Part shown: positions 51,081 to 59,371 of the stretch, piece after piece
Numbering within the stretch: the first letter of the stretch is position 1
Layout: each line of letters starts with the position of its first letter
From: Enterococcus haemoperoxidus ATCC BAA-382
GTDB lineage: Bacteria; Bacillota; Bacilli; Lactobacillales; Enterococcaceae
Length of the DNA stretch: 64,000 nt
Direction of reading: 5' to 3'
NCBI RefSeq assembly: GCF_000407165.1
Contig: NZ_KE136479.1
Coordinates: forward strand, 817,464-881,463
Made by a program: the position numbers and the translations under genes
The notes under the pieces: model-generated
Databases searched by the model: none
What the model saw: the letters and a program-made list of their open reading frames with translations, nothing else
Told to the model about the DNA's origin: nothing

Positions 51081-51662
51081 GTGAAAAGAAAAAAACTCAA
51101 ATATCCATTCTTTGTTATTATCGGTCCTAGCGGTTCAGGAAAAACTAGAGTAGCAGAAGCTGTTTTTCCAAAGGAATATAAGGTGATTTCTCATACAACT
51201 CGCCCCATTCGAAAGGAAGAAGTAGCGGGTGTAGATTATTATTTTGAAACGAAAGAACGATTTCAGCACTTAATAAGTACAGATGCTTTAGCAGAGCATG
51301 ATACATATCATGATAATCAGTATGGTGTAGGAACAGCAGAACTAATTCAAAAAACAGCTGATCATTATGCGTATGACGTTTTAACGATCAAAGGGTTTCA
51401 AGAAATCGAAAAACAATTTGGAAATATGGTCATTCCGATTTTTTTAGAAGTATCCAAAAAAAATGTATTAACGAGGTTACAGACCAGAGAAGATGATATC
51501 ATGGTTATAAAACAACGTGGTGCTTTATACGATCAAGAAATTGAAAATAAAGACAAAGTGAAGAGGTACCCAAATCACTATATAATCAATGCAAATCAGC
51601 AGTTTGAAAAGGTTGTTCAAGATGTCAAAAAAGCGGTAAACGAGAGTTGTAAAATCATTTGA
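51081..51662 (+). CDS. Guanylate-kinase-like protein (paralogue)
   Basis: A 193-residue P-loop protein of the guanylate kinase superfamily, starting with GTG behind AAGGGGG. It has the Walker A loop GPSGSGKT (about 15-22), the GMP-binding-like TTRPIRKEEVAGVDYYF (about 38-54), and a later Arg-rich lid region (LTRLQTRED). Housekeeping Gmk has S-G-A/V-G-K-G-T; this one has SGSGKTR, so it is probably a paralogue rather than the essential enzyme. Nucleotide specificity unknown. Confidence 0.82.
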   Translation: MKRKKLKYPFFVIIGPSGSGKTRVAEAVFPKEYKVISHTTRPIRKEEVAGVDYYFETKERFQHLISTDALAEHDTYHDNQYGVGTAELIQKTADHYAYDVLTIKGFQEIEKQFGNMVIPIFLEVSKKNVLTRLQTREDDIMVIKQRGALYDQEIENKDKVKRYPNHYIINANQQFEKVVQDVKKAVNESCKII

Positions 51663-51673
51663 TTGGATTTCAT

Positions 51674-51717
51674 AGAAAAAGTGGGAAAGCAATATGTCTA
51701 TTGTACCCTCTTTTTCT
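51674..51717 (+). terminator. Terminator after the guanylate-kinase-like gene
   Basis: An imperfect stem AGAAAAAGTGGG / CCCTCTTTTTCT; the right arm itself is T-rich. Confidence 0.7.
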
Positions 51718-51752
51718 GTCTTAAATATTTTTGTTGTCCTCTTCATTTTCTA

Positions 51753-51807
51753 TTGCTTTTTTATCTCATGGTGCTATAATGACAAAGTGTCACATGACAA
51801 CTTGTCA
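51753..51807 (+). promoter_or_regulatory. Promoter and double operator of the TetR gene
   Basis: TTGCTT (51753-51758), a 16-base spacer and TATAAT (51775-51780). Two TGACA-n3-TGTCA-type 13-bp dyads, TGACAAAGTGTCA (51780-51792) and TGACAACTTGTCA (51795-51807), overlap the -10 and start site. Their placement fits autorepression. Confidence 0.8.
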
Positions 51808-51830
51808 TTTAGAAGAAAGGGATGCAATAA

Positions 51831-52478
51831 ATGCCAAAAACAACTTTTTTTCATTTAACTGAAGAGAAACAGCAAAGAATATTGGAAGCCGCTTCGATTG
51901 AATTTTCTAGAACTCCGTTGAAAGACGCATCTATCGCTAATATTGTGAAATTAGCTGAGATACCAAGAGGCAGTTTCTATCAATATTTTGAAGATAAAGA
52001 AGATCTATACTATTATTATTTCGACTTTTTAAGACAGGATAGTAAAAGGAATATTGAAAAATGTATCAAAAACGCAGATGGGGACTTGTTTGATGGGATG
52101 TCAGCTTACTTTTCGAAAATGATTGTGGAAGTTTTAACAGGGGAACATGCATCTTTTTATCATAATCTTTTTATGAACATGGACTATCAAGCCACCAGCC
52201 GAGTTTCTCCTCAATTCAGTTCAAGTGACAAAAAAGGTGAACAATGGCAAAAAAAACGCCATGGACATAAGATTTATAAACTAATTGACCTTTCCAAATT
52301 GTTGATTCATAATGAACAGGAATTTAAAATGTTGATGCAAATGCTTATGAATACTGTTTATTCTTCAATTGCAGAAGGATACCGTCAACTTGGTGAAAAT
52401 CCTGAATACGACATTGAGCAAATCATTAAAAACTTTAATACCAAATTGAATTGGATTAAAAATGGTGTCTATAAATAG
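51831..52478 (+). CDS. TetR-family transcriptional regulator
   Basis: A 215-residue protein with an N-terminal TetR HTH (about 10-55: ILEAASIEFSRTPLKDASIANIVKLAEIPRGSFYQYF pattern, shown in part as IPRGSFYQYFEDKEDLYYYY) and a helical ligand-binding body. Ligand unknown. The two operators in its own promoter indicate self-control; the next gene downstream is separated by a terminator and about 500 bases, so its regulon is not obvious here. Confidence 0.93.
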   Translation: MPKTTFFHLTEEKQQRILEAASIEFSRTPLKDASIANIVKLAEIPRGSFYQYFEDKEDLYYYYFDFLRQDSKRNIEKCIKNADGDLFDGMSAYFSKMIVEVLTGEHASFYHNLFMNMDYQATSRVSPQFSSSDKKGEQWQKKRHGHKIYKLIDLSKLLIHNEQEFKMLMQMLMNTVYSSIAEGYRQLGENPEYDIEQIIKNFNTKLNWIKNGVYK

Positions 52479-52500
52479 TTAGTCTGAAATAAATATTGAA

Positions 52501-52546
52501 GACCTGAGAGTAAAATGTTTGGTTCGTTTTATTCTGAGGTCTTTTT
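52501..52546 (+). terminator. Terminator after the TetR gene
   Basis: The stem GACCTGAGAGTAAAA pairs with TTTTATTCTGAGGTC with two mismatches, then five T. Confidence 0.75.
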
Positions 52547-52983
52547 ATAAATGATATAACTTTATAAAAAGAAAGAACCTAGACTTGCAATAAAGAAAAA
52601 CTCAGAAGATTTTGGGATCAATGAGAGTGTATCGAATAGGTATACATCAATGGAGCAAACAATCTGAATAAGCAGAATTTTTGATTTAAAAATAACACGT
52701 ACTTCAGGTATAAAAGTGAAAAAATGAAGAGGTTAATGAAGCAGAAGATGGTTGCATTGAATAATCATGATTTTTTGTATTAAAATTACTCTATTCAAGA
52801 TTGGTATAGTGTAATTACTTTTTGAAAAACAATCTAATATTTATAAATTGGTCTAGGTAGATAAAACACTGTTTTCTCAAAAGTTTCCTATATTTCTTAT
52901 TTTTTTGAAAAGAGCATTTACTTGCTGAAATCACTAGAGATGTTTAGAATAATTGTAGGGAGACATTCGGAGGGGGAAGACGA
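52547..52983. other. Gap with no recognisable gene
   Basis: I see no convincing CDS, RNA or repeat in this AT-rich stretch on either strand. The last bases supply the CGGAGGGGG ribosome site of the VOC gene. Confidence 0.6.
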
Positions 52984-53820
52984 ATGGAAAAATTTAAATT
53001 ATCGGAAGATGTATATGTGAAAACGGTTGCGCTTCGCATAAAAGATGTAGAGAGAATGGTTAGTTTTTACAAAAATGTTTTGGGATTTGTTTTAAAACTA
53101 GAAGAGAACAATTTATCAATATTTGGCTCACAAGAAAAAGATAGTCGATTATTAATATTAGAAGAAATAGATTCTGAAAAAGACCACATAGACGTTTCAG
53201 ATAAAGCTGTCTGCTTTTCATTGTTGATCCCAACAGAAGAAGAGTTTGGCAGCCTTTTGAGAAGAATTACAGCACATAATTATCCTATCAGCAAATCAGT
53301 CCAAAAAAAGCAACGAAAAAGTGTATTCTTAAAAGATCCAGAAGGAAATGAACTAGAAGTTAGTTATCAAGGGGCAAAAGATTCAGCTAAAGAAGTCACT
53401 GAGATACTTGATATACAGCCTTTGATCCAGAAAAGCAAAGTCTTATATTCAAGCCTTTCAGCAGGAGTGCGATTTGACCGAATCAAATTACACGTAACAG
53501 ACAAATCAGAACATCATTCTTTTTATCAAGATATGTTGGGGATGACTTCTGAAAATAAATTAGCCAATACATTATCGATGAACGATGGAAATTTCAGCAT
53601 TCATCTAGACGATTCAGAGAAACAAAATAGCCAGAAAGCCGATTCTAAAGAATCCTTGGGATTGGATTTTTTTGTCTTAACTTTAAATCATGAAACAGAA
53701 ATGAAAAAGCTGAAAAAGCATTTAGAAGAGCAACAACAAGAATTTTTTGTTGATAAAAAATTAACGATTTTAACGATTTATGATCCTAGCGAAATTGAAT
53801 GGTGGTTCGTTAGAAATTAA
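52984..53820 (+). CDS. Two-domain VOC-family protein (dioxygenase-like)
   Basis: A 278-residue protein with two vicinal-oxygen-chelate repeats: the first at about 7-128 (VALRIKDVERMVSFYKNVLGF start) and the second at about 160-276 (IKLHVTDKSEHHSFYQDMLGM). The layout matches the catechol-2,3-dioxygenase/CatE-like subgroup. A metal ligand in the first repeat is not obvious: the position where a His is usual holds Ala/Leu. Enzymatic role uncertain. It is followed 39 bases later by a beta-lactamase-fold protein. Confidence 0.8.
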   Translation: MEKFKLSEDVYVKTVALRIKDVERMVSFYKNVLGFVLKLEENNLSIFGSQEKDSRLLILEEIDSEKDHIDVSDKAVCFSLLIPTEEEFGSLLRRITAHNYPISKSVQKKQRKSVFLKDPEGNELEVSYQGAKDSAKEVTEILDIQPLIQKSKVLYSSLSAGVRFDRIKLHVTDKSEHHSFYQDMLGMTSENKLANTLSMNDGNFSIHLDDSEKQNSQKADSKESLGLDFFVLTLNHETEMKKLKKHLEEQQQEFFVDKKLTILTIYDPSEIEWWFVRN

Positions 53821-53859
53821 AGAGACGAAATAGTCCGAAAAGCAATGAGGTAAATAACG

Positions 53860-54897
53860 ATGTATGAAAAGACAAAGGCAAAAATCAAAGAATTGATGGA
53901 AGACGAGGTTTTCCCAGGAGTCAGTTTTTCGTTTATAATGGCTGATAAATCAGAAGATCATATTTGGGGAAATGCCCAAATCATACCGACAGTCGAGCCG
54001 CTAAAGCCTGCGCTGCTTTTTGATGTAGCTTCGTTGACTAAAGTTGTCTGTACGACAACGGTGGTTTTGCAATTGGCAGAAGCAGGAGTAATCAATATTG
54101 ATGTTCCATTTAAACATTATTACTCAGTTTTTGAAGATGAAAAAATAACGATTCGTCATCTGTTGACGCACACTTCTGATATCCAGAGTTATATTGAAAA
54201 TCGAGATACTTTGTCAAAAGAGGAATTGAAAGCTGCATACAATCAAGTTCAATCAGGTAGACATTTAGGTGAGAAGGTAGCTTATACAGATACTGGAACA
54301 ATTTTACTTGGATTTATGTTGGAAGAAATGGTAGGAAAAGAAGCTATTGAGATTTTTAAAGAGCGTGTTTTGCAGCCTTTGGATATGAAAGAAAGTATTT
54401 TTCTACCGACAGATGCGGCCAAGATTGTACCGACTGAAGCTCATCCAATTAGAGGATTGATTCGCGGACAAACCCATGATCCAAAAGCCTTTGTTTTAGC
54501 TGAACATGCTGGTAATGCTGGTCTATTTACTAATTTGACTGATCTTAAGAAGTTTACGCAAATGTATTTGAACGAAGGCTCGTATCAGGAAACAAAAGTA
54601 TTGGAAAAAAGGACTGTTCGTTCATTATTAGTTGATCAAACACCGAATAAACGTGGCAATCGTTCTCTAGGCTGGGATTTAAAAGACGATTTGACAGGAA
54701 GAACGATTTTATTTCACACGGGCTACACAGGGACCTTTTTGTTGATCGATCCTACTGAAAAAGAAGCGTTTATTTTTCTTTCCAATCGTGTTCATCCTAT
54801 TGACAAAAGAGCAGAATACATCGAAAAGAGAGACGAACTTATTGAAATTTATTTGCAAGAAAAAATAACAAACAAAGATGAATCGCTTTCTTTTTAG
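53860..54897 (+). CDS. Serine hydrolase, beta-lactamase class C fold
   Basis: A 345-residue protein with the class C / DD-peptidase motifs: SLTK (Ser58 and Lys61), YTDTG (Tyr at about 142; the usual Y-x-N has Asp), and HTGYTGT (about 287). No signal peptide is present, so it should act inside the cell, unlike true beta-lactamases. It resembles esterase-like members of the family. Substrate unknown. Preceded by the VOC gene and followed 42 bases later by manA. Confidence 0.88.
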   Translation: MYEKTKAKIKELMEDEVFPGVSFSFIMADKSEDHIWGNAQIIPTVEPLKPALLFDVASLTKVVCTTTVVLQLAEAGVINIDVPFKHYYSVFEDEKITIRHLLTHTSDIQSYIENRDTLSKEELKAAYNQVQSGRHLGEKVAYTDTGTILLGFMLEEMVGKEAIEIFKERVLQPLDMKESIFLPTDAAKIVPTEAHPIRGLIRGQTHDPKAFVLAEHAGNAGLFTNLTDLKKFTQMYLNEGSYQETKVLEKRTVRSLLVDQTPNKRGNRSLGWDLKDDLTGRTILFHTGYTGTFLLIDPTEKEAFIFLSNRVHPIDKRAEYIEKRDELIEIYLQEKITNKDESLSF

Positions 54898-54939
54898 TGG
54901 TATAATTAATGAGTATAAGTGGAAGGGAGTCACTAAATT

Positions 54940-55914
54940 ATGCAGCAACCGTTATTTTTAAAACCAGTATTTCAAGAAAAAATTTGGGGTGGGGATCGTT
55001 TACATACTGTATTCGGTTTTGACTTGCCAAGTAATAAAATTGGAGAAGACTGGGCGATCAGTGCTCATCCTCATGGGGTAAGTACAGTAGAAAATGGTGA
55101 ATTTTCTGGTAAGAAGCTAGATGAACTTTGGGCAGATCATCGTGAATTATTCGGTAATGTCAAGGGAGATGTTTTTCCTTTATTAACAAAGATTTTGGAT
55201 GCCGAAGATGATTTATCTGTACAAGTCCATCCAGATGATACTTATGGTTTGGCTCATGAAGGCGAACTTGGGAAAACGGAGTGTTGGTATATTATCGATG
55301 CTGAACCGGGCTCAACAATTATTTATGGACATAATGCCAAGAGCCGTGACGAACTAGAAACAATGATCAAAGAAGCACGTTGGGATGACTTACTGAAGAA
55401 AGTACCTGTTAAAAAAGGTGACTTTTTCTATGTACCAAGTGGCACGATTCATGCGATCGGTAAAGGGATCATGATTTTAGAAACGCAACAAAGCAGTGAT
55501 ACTACGTATCGCGTGTATGACTATGATAGAAAAGACGATCAAGGACACGCAAGAGAATTGCATATTCAACAATCTGTTGATGTGACGACCGTTCCTGCTG
55601 AAGATGCGCAATTATCGATCCAACAGCAAAATCAAGGACAATCAAGTATCATTACGTATTTGAAAACACCTTTTTTCAATGTGTATGAGTGGCAAGTCAA
55701 AGGTGTACTGAATGTAAAGAAAAATGCACCGTATACGTTAGCAACGGTTATTGACGGTGTTGGTCATTTGATTGTCGAAGAGGCTGATGCAGTAAAAACT
55801 GAAAGTTATGAACTGACTAAAGGAACAAGCTTTATCATGCCAAATGATATCGAAAAATGGCGAATTGAAGGCGATTTGACGATTATTGCGTCAGAACCTG
55901 GAATAGATGCATAG
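54940..55914 (+). CDS. manA: Mannose-6-phosphate isomerase, class I
   Basis: A 324-residue cupin-fold enzyme that interconverts mannose-6-phosphate and fructose-6-phosphate. The zinc-binding residues are in QVHPDDTY (about 97-104), KTECWYII (about 114-121) and GTIHAIGKG (about 169-177). Normal short class I length. AAGGGAG site. It ends at a perfect bidirectional terminator facing gatD. Confidence 0.95.
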   Translation: MQQPLFLKPVFQEKIWGGDRLHTVFGFDLPSNKIGEDWAISAHPHGVSTVENGEFSGKKLDELWADHRELFGNVKGDVFPLLTKILDAEDDLSVQVHPDDTYGLAHEGELGKTECWYIIDAEPGSTIIYGHNAKSRDELETMIKEARWDDLLKKVPVKKGDFFYVPSGTIHAIGKGIMILETQQSSDTTYRVYDYDRKDDQGHARELHIQQSVDVTTVPAEDAQLSIQQQNQGQSSIITYLKTPFFNVYEWQVKGVLNVKKNAPYTLATVIDGVGHLIVEEADAVKTESYELTKGTSFIMPNDIEKWRIEGDLTIIASEPGIDA

Positions 55915-55923
55915 TATTTAAGT

Positions 55924-55958
55924 AAAAAAGTGTTAGGAATTTTTCCTAACACTTTTTT
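55924..55958. terminator. Bidirectional terminator between manA and gatD
   Basis: A perfect 16-bp stem AAAAAAGTGTTAGGAA (55924-55939) / TTCCTAACACTTTTTT (55943-55958) around a 3-base loop. The gatD stop codon (55933-55935 on the minus strand) lies inside the stem. Confidence 0.93.
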
Positions 55959-56652
55959 CATTAACTGCCAGCATTTCCTGTGGAACTTCAAATGCTTCGT
56001 TATATTTTTTTTCTAAAGCTGTTTTAATCAACCGAATTCCTAGATTTTCATTACGAGCAAGTATCGGTCCGTGAAAATAAGAACCAAAAACATTTTTGTA
56101 GATCACACCTTCAGAACCATCTTCGCTATTGTTTCCTTTTCCTTTAACTACATTACCTAAAGGGCGCTCTCCTTTACCTAAGAATGTGCGGCCGTTATGA
56201 TTTTCAAAGCCATAATAGGTTTCATTGAATTCTTCATTGTGAATCACGATATCACCGATATAACGGTTATTATCTTGGCTTAATGTATAATGATCCAATG
56301 CTCCTATTCCATGGATTTTCTCACCTTTAGCGCCCATATAATAATGCCCTAATAATTGAAAACCACCACAAATCGCTAACATGACCCCATCATTTTCGAT
56401 GTATTCAGTTAAAGATTCCTTTTTCGTTTGGATATCGTCTGAGATGATCAACTGTTCAAAATCTTGACCACCACCAACAAAAACTAAATCATATTTATTA
56501 GGATCAAAAGGTTCATGAATACTAACGATTTCAGAACGAAAGGTCACATTCATTTTTTCAGCAAGGTATTTTAACATTAGTAAATTACCATTATCACCAT
56601 AAGTGTTTAGTAAATTTCCATATAAATGACACACAACTAATTCTTTAGTCAC
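55933..56652 (-). CDS. gatD: Lipid II isoglutaminyl synthase, glutaminase subunit GatD
   Basis: I start at GTG 56652 ([16 protein letters not shown]), 8 bases after GAGGAGG; the frame extends nine codons further upstream past that site. The 239-residue protein is a class I glutamine amidotransferase with nucleophile Cys95 ([10 protein letters not shown]) and His194 (SYFHGPIL). With MurT it amidates D-glutamate of lipid II in the cytoplasm. Its gene is 139 bases from murT, with a repeat in between. The stop lies within the shared terminator. Confidence 0.95.
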   Translation of the reverse strand: MTKELVVCHLYGNLLNTYGDNGNLLMLKYLAEKMNVTFRSEIVSIHEPFDPNKYDLVFVGGGQDFEQLIISDDIQTKKESLTEYIENDGVMLAICGGFQLLGHYYMGAKGEKIHGIGALDHYTLSQDNNRYIGDIVIHNEEFNETYYGFENHNGRTFLGKGERPLGNVVKGKGNNSEDGSEGVIYKNVFGSYFHGPILARNENLGIRLIKTALEKKYNEAFEVPQEMLAVNEKSVRKNS

Positions 56653-56660
56653 TGATTGTT

Positions 56661-56788
56661 CCTCCTCATTTAAAAGCAAAGCGGGCTCGATCTGTCTCGA
56701 CAGAAAAATAGGAAATAAAGACTGAGGTGCTTTTTGCCTTATTCATTATTTATCTTTATTCCGAGAGACAAGCCCGTGTAGCTAGATA
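56661..56788 (-). repeat. Dispersed repeat family 2, copy 3
   Basis: Read on the minus strand it begins TCTAGCTACACGGGCT, has CTCGGAATAAAGATAAA and TTTCCTATTTTTC, and ends AGCCCGCTTTGCTTTTAAAT then GAGGAGG. The closing stem is CGGGCT/AGCCCG. It lies between murT and gatD and supplies the gatD ribosome site. The inner hairpin seen in copies 1 and 2 is not conserved. Confidence 0.75.
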
Positions 56789-56791
56789 AAA

Positions 56792-58126
56792 CTATTTAAT
56801 ATAACCTTGTGCAGCTAGTGATTTACGTAATTGTAAAACTGCTGTATACGTAGCTAAAATATAAACATGTTCTGTCGGCAATTCTTTTATTGCTGTGATC
56901 ACGTCATCTAGGTTAGGAATTTCTTTTAATTTATCTTCAGAAATACCTGCGACTTTCATCCGTAAGGCCATGTCCTGATGACGATCTCCACCAGCAATGA
57001 CTTCTGGGATATCCATTTGAGCAAAGGCTTCATGATCACCATCCCAGATCCAGCTAACATCTATACCATCTGCATAATTTGCATTTAGTAATGACACAAG
57101 AGAAAACGGATAGGGGGCAAGTTTCATCATATCGATTACTTGGTTCAAGCCAACTGGATTTTTTACTAAGACTAACGTACATAATTTACCATTGATGTTG
57201 ATTGTTTCTTGACGACCAAAAACTTTTTCATCATAGCTTAAACCAGCTTTGATTTTCTCAGGAGAAACGCCATAGTGCTCAGCAACAGAGGTTGCAGCCA
57301 AGGCGTTATATACATTATACATACCACCAACAGCAATACTATATTCGGCACCATCGATTATAAAATCAGCAGAAGTATTATCCATAGCAACCATTTCAGT
57401 TAATTGAACATCTAATTCAGGGCGATGGAAGCCGCAGTTAGGACAATAATATTTTCCAAGATTGGCATAAGTAATCATTTTATAATGCAAAATATGATGA
57501 CATTTTGGACAAAGTAATCCATCTGTATTGTAATGAGCCATCTGTTCTTCATCTGGCATATGATTAAAACCATAGTATTTTCTTGGATTGATTGTTTCAA
57601 CTGAATTGAAAATCGGTGAATCACCGTTGCATATAATGGGTGCATTAGGCGCAGCAGCAGCACCGTCAACAATTAGTTTATATGTGGTGTAAATTTCACC
57701 ATAGCGATCCATTTGATCACGGAAAATATTCGTAAATAAGAATAGTTTTGGTTCGATATATTTTGTGACGCGGCTTAAACTCGCTTCATCAATTTCTAAA
57801 ACGGCAAATTTCTTCTTAGCACCTTTATTTTTGGCCGATAAGAAAGTTGAAACAATTCCTTGTTCCATATTCGCACCAGTCGGATTAGTCAGTACGTGAT
57901 CAAATTCTTGTCTTAAAATATTTACCGTCAAAGCCGTCGTTAAGGTTTTTCCGTTTGTACCAGTAACAACAACGATTTCATAATCTTTTGCTAGAGTATC
58001 CAAAATTTTTGGATCGATTTTTAATGCTAATTTTCCAGGGTAGCTACTGCCGCCTTTGAAGAAAGTTTGTAAAACCCATTGCGAAGTTTTCCCAGCGGCT
58101 ATTGCTACATGACTTCTGATTCCCAT
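56792..58126 (-). CDS. murT: Lipid II isoglutaminyl synthase, Mur-ligase-like subunit MurT
   Basis: A 444-residue Mur-ligase-like protein with the ATP loop GTNGKT (56-61), a four-Cys zinc-ribbon insertion (CPKCHH and CPNCGF, about 205-230), and a C-terminal DUF1727-type domain (about 320-440). MurT binds lipid II and ATP and receives ammonia from GatD to amidate the stem peptide, which enterococci need for efficient cross-linking. It is the upstream gene of the pair on the minus strand. Confidence 0.96.
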   Translation of the reverse strand: MGIRSHVAIAAGKTSQWVLQTFFKGGSSYPGKLALKIDPKILDTLAKDYEIVVVTGTNGKTLTTALTVNILRQEFDHVLTNPTGANMEQGIVSTFLSAKNKGAKKKFAVLEIDEASLSRVTKYIEPKLFLFTNIFRDQMDRYGEIYTTYKLIVDGAAAAPNAPIICNGDSPIFNSVETINPRKYYGFNHMPDEEQMAHYNTDGLLCPKCHHILHYKMITYANLGKYYCPNCGFHRPELDVQLTEMVAMDNTSADFIIDGAEYSIAVGGMYNVYNALAATSVAEHYGVSPEKIKAGLSYDEKVFGRQETININGKLCTLVLVKNPVGLNQVIDMMKLAPYPFSLVSLLNANYADGIDVSWIWDGDHEAFAQMDIPEVIAGGDRHQDMALRMKVAGISEDKLKEIPNLDDVITAIKELPTEHVYILATYTAVLQLRKSLAAQGYIK

Positions 58127-58236
58127 AAAGTGACCTCCAATTTATATCAACGATCGTTGTTAAACTCAATCTATAATAACACAATTAAAAAAAAAAATTA
58201 ATTCCTTTTACTCTTTCTTACTATATTAGGCAGAAT

Positions 58237-58276
58237 AAAAAGTAGGTAGCTACGTTCAAGAAGAACATAACTACCT
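58237..58276 (-). terminator. Terminator of the PAS/HTH regulator gene
   Basis: On the minus strand AGGTAGTTATGTTC pairs with GAACGTAGCTACCT (two mismatches) and is followed by a short T-run (complement of 58237-58242). Confidence 0.75.
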
Positions 58277-58292
58277 ATTTAATCATAAATTT

Positions 58293-58931
58293 TTACTTAG
58301 CATCGATATAGCTGTATAGCGTATATTTAGAAATATTGAAAAATCCAGCCACTTTATCGCCTGATTTTGTCACAAGAAATGCCCCTTTACTGTTTAAAAA
58401 CTGGATGCATTTGATTTTGTCATCTTTTGTCATCAGAGGAACTGGTTTACCGACTAATTTAACGGATTCTTCAATTAAATCATCCAAAAGTTCATTGATA
58501 TCTTGAGGAATATAATCAGGTTCTTTATCGTTTTCTTGTTCATTGATAGAAACAAGGGATTTTAAAGTTGATTCCGCAGCGATCAATGCAGTAATATCAT
58601 AATTGATCGCGAAAATGCCATCTAAACTACCCGATTTATCTTTGAAATATACGGTACTTGATTTCAAAATTCGGCCGTCATGTGTTCGTGTTAAGTAATT
58701 GATATGATCGACTAAATCAGCGGGGTCTTTTTTTAGAGCTTCTAGAACAACTTGAGAAGGACCATCACCAAGTTGACGAGAAGAAACATGCCCATTTTCA
58801 ATGGAAACGATGGTGTTGTTTACATTATTTTCATTGATTTTGTGAATCACGATTTCACAATTTTCACCAAACTGACCAGCTAAAGCTTTTGCGACTTGAG
58901 TAAGAAAATTTAATTTTTCATCGGAGAGCAT
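58293..58931 (-). CDS. YheO/DauR-like regulator (PAS plus HTH)
   Basis: A 212-residue protein with an N-terminal PAS_6-type domain (about 5-115: QFGENCEIVIHKI, then SVYFKDKSGSLDGIFAINYD-like text seen as TVYFKDKSGSLDGIFA) and a C-terminal HTH_22-type region (about 150-210, ending GFFNISKYTLYSYI). This is the YheO/DauR family. It is divergent from ssnA-ygfK, so it is the likely regulator of that cluster. AAAGGAG site 10 bases from ATG. Confidence 0.88.
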   Translation of the reverse strand: MLSDEKLNFLTQVAKALAGQFGENCEIVIHKINENNVNNTIVSIENGHVSSRQLGDGPSQVVLEALKKDPADLVDHINYLTRTHDGRILKSSTVYFKDKSGSLDGIFAINYDITALIAAESTLKSLVSINEQENDKEPDYIPQDINELLDDLIEESVKLVGKPVPLMTKDDKIKCIQFLNSKGAFLVTKSGDKVAGFFNISKYTLYSYIDAK

Positions 58932-59159
58932 GGCTTTGTTGCTCCTTTCTAATTAAGAAGTTATATCGAGCATTTAACATATATCTCTGTATGTTCGAGT
59001 AATCTAATTCTTATGGTTTTAAGAAATAGCAGATACGCACCAGTGCATTTTAAGAAAAATTCATTATCTGCAACTGGCTTCGTGTGTAATAATATCATGC
59101 GGTAAATGATAATACAAGACAATGGGCATTCTGCACTAAAAAATATTTTTTAGGTAGCA

Positions 59160-59188
59160 TTGTTTTTTTTTAGGTTAGGTGGTATAAT
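59160..59188 (+). promoter_or_regulatory. Probable promoter of the ssnA-ygfK cluster
   Basis: TTGTTT (59160-59165), a 17-base spacer and TATAAT (59183-59188), about 185 bases before ssnA. The gap 58932-59371 holds no gene. Confidence 0.65.
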
Positions 59189-59227
59189 TTACTCGAGTTA
59201 AGGGAAATAGTTAAATATAAGTTTGAA

Positions 59228-59241
59228 TGCAAGCGCTTTTT
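59228..59241. promoter_or_regulatory. cre-like box 1 upstream of ssnA
   Basis: TGCAAGCGCTTTTT matches the CcpA site except at two positions. It lies just downstream of the predicted promoter, a roadblock position. Confidence 0.5.
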
Positions 59242-59315
59242 TTATCAGTAGTGATCGGATTAATAGATTGTTATTGGTATATCAAATTGTTCGTGAATGT
59301 TTGAACTATATATTA

Positions 59316-59329
59316 TGTAAGCGATTTCT
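59316..59329. promoter_or_regulatory. cre-like box 2 upstream of ssnA
   Basis: TGTAAGCGATTTCT differs from the CcpA consensus at one core position. Together with box 1 it suggests that sugar represses this catabolic cluster. Confidence 0.5.
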
Positions 59330-59371
59330 GTATAGGCAGAAACAATTAAATGAAATTATAGGAGGGTAATG

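Noticed and set aside
53860-54897. Beta-lactamase resistance gene
   Set aside because: The class C fold motifs are present but there is no signal peptide and Y-x-N is altered, so a resistance role is not supported.
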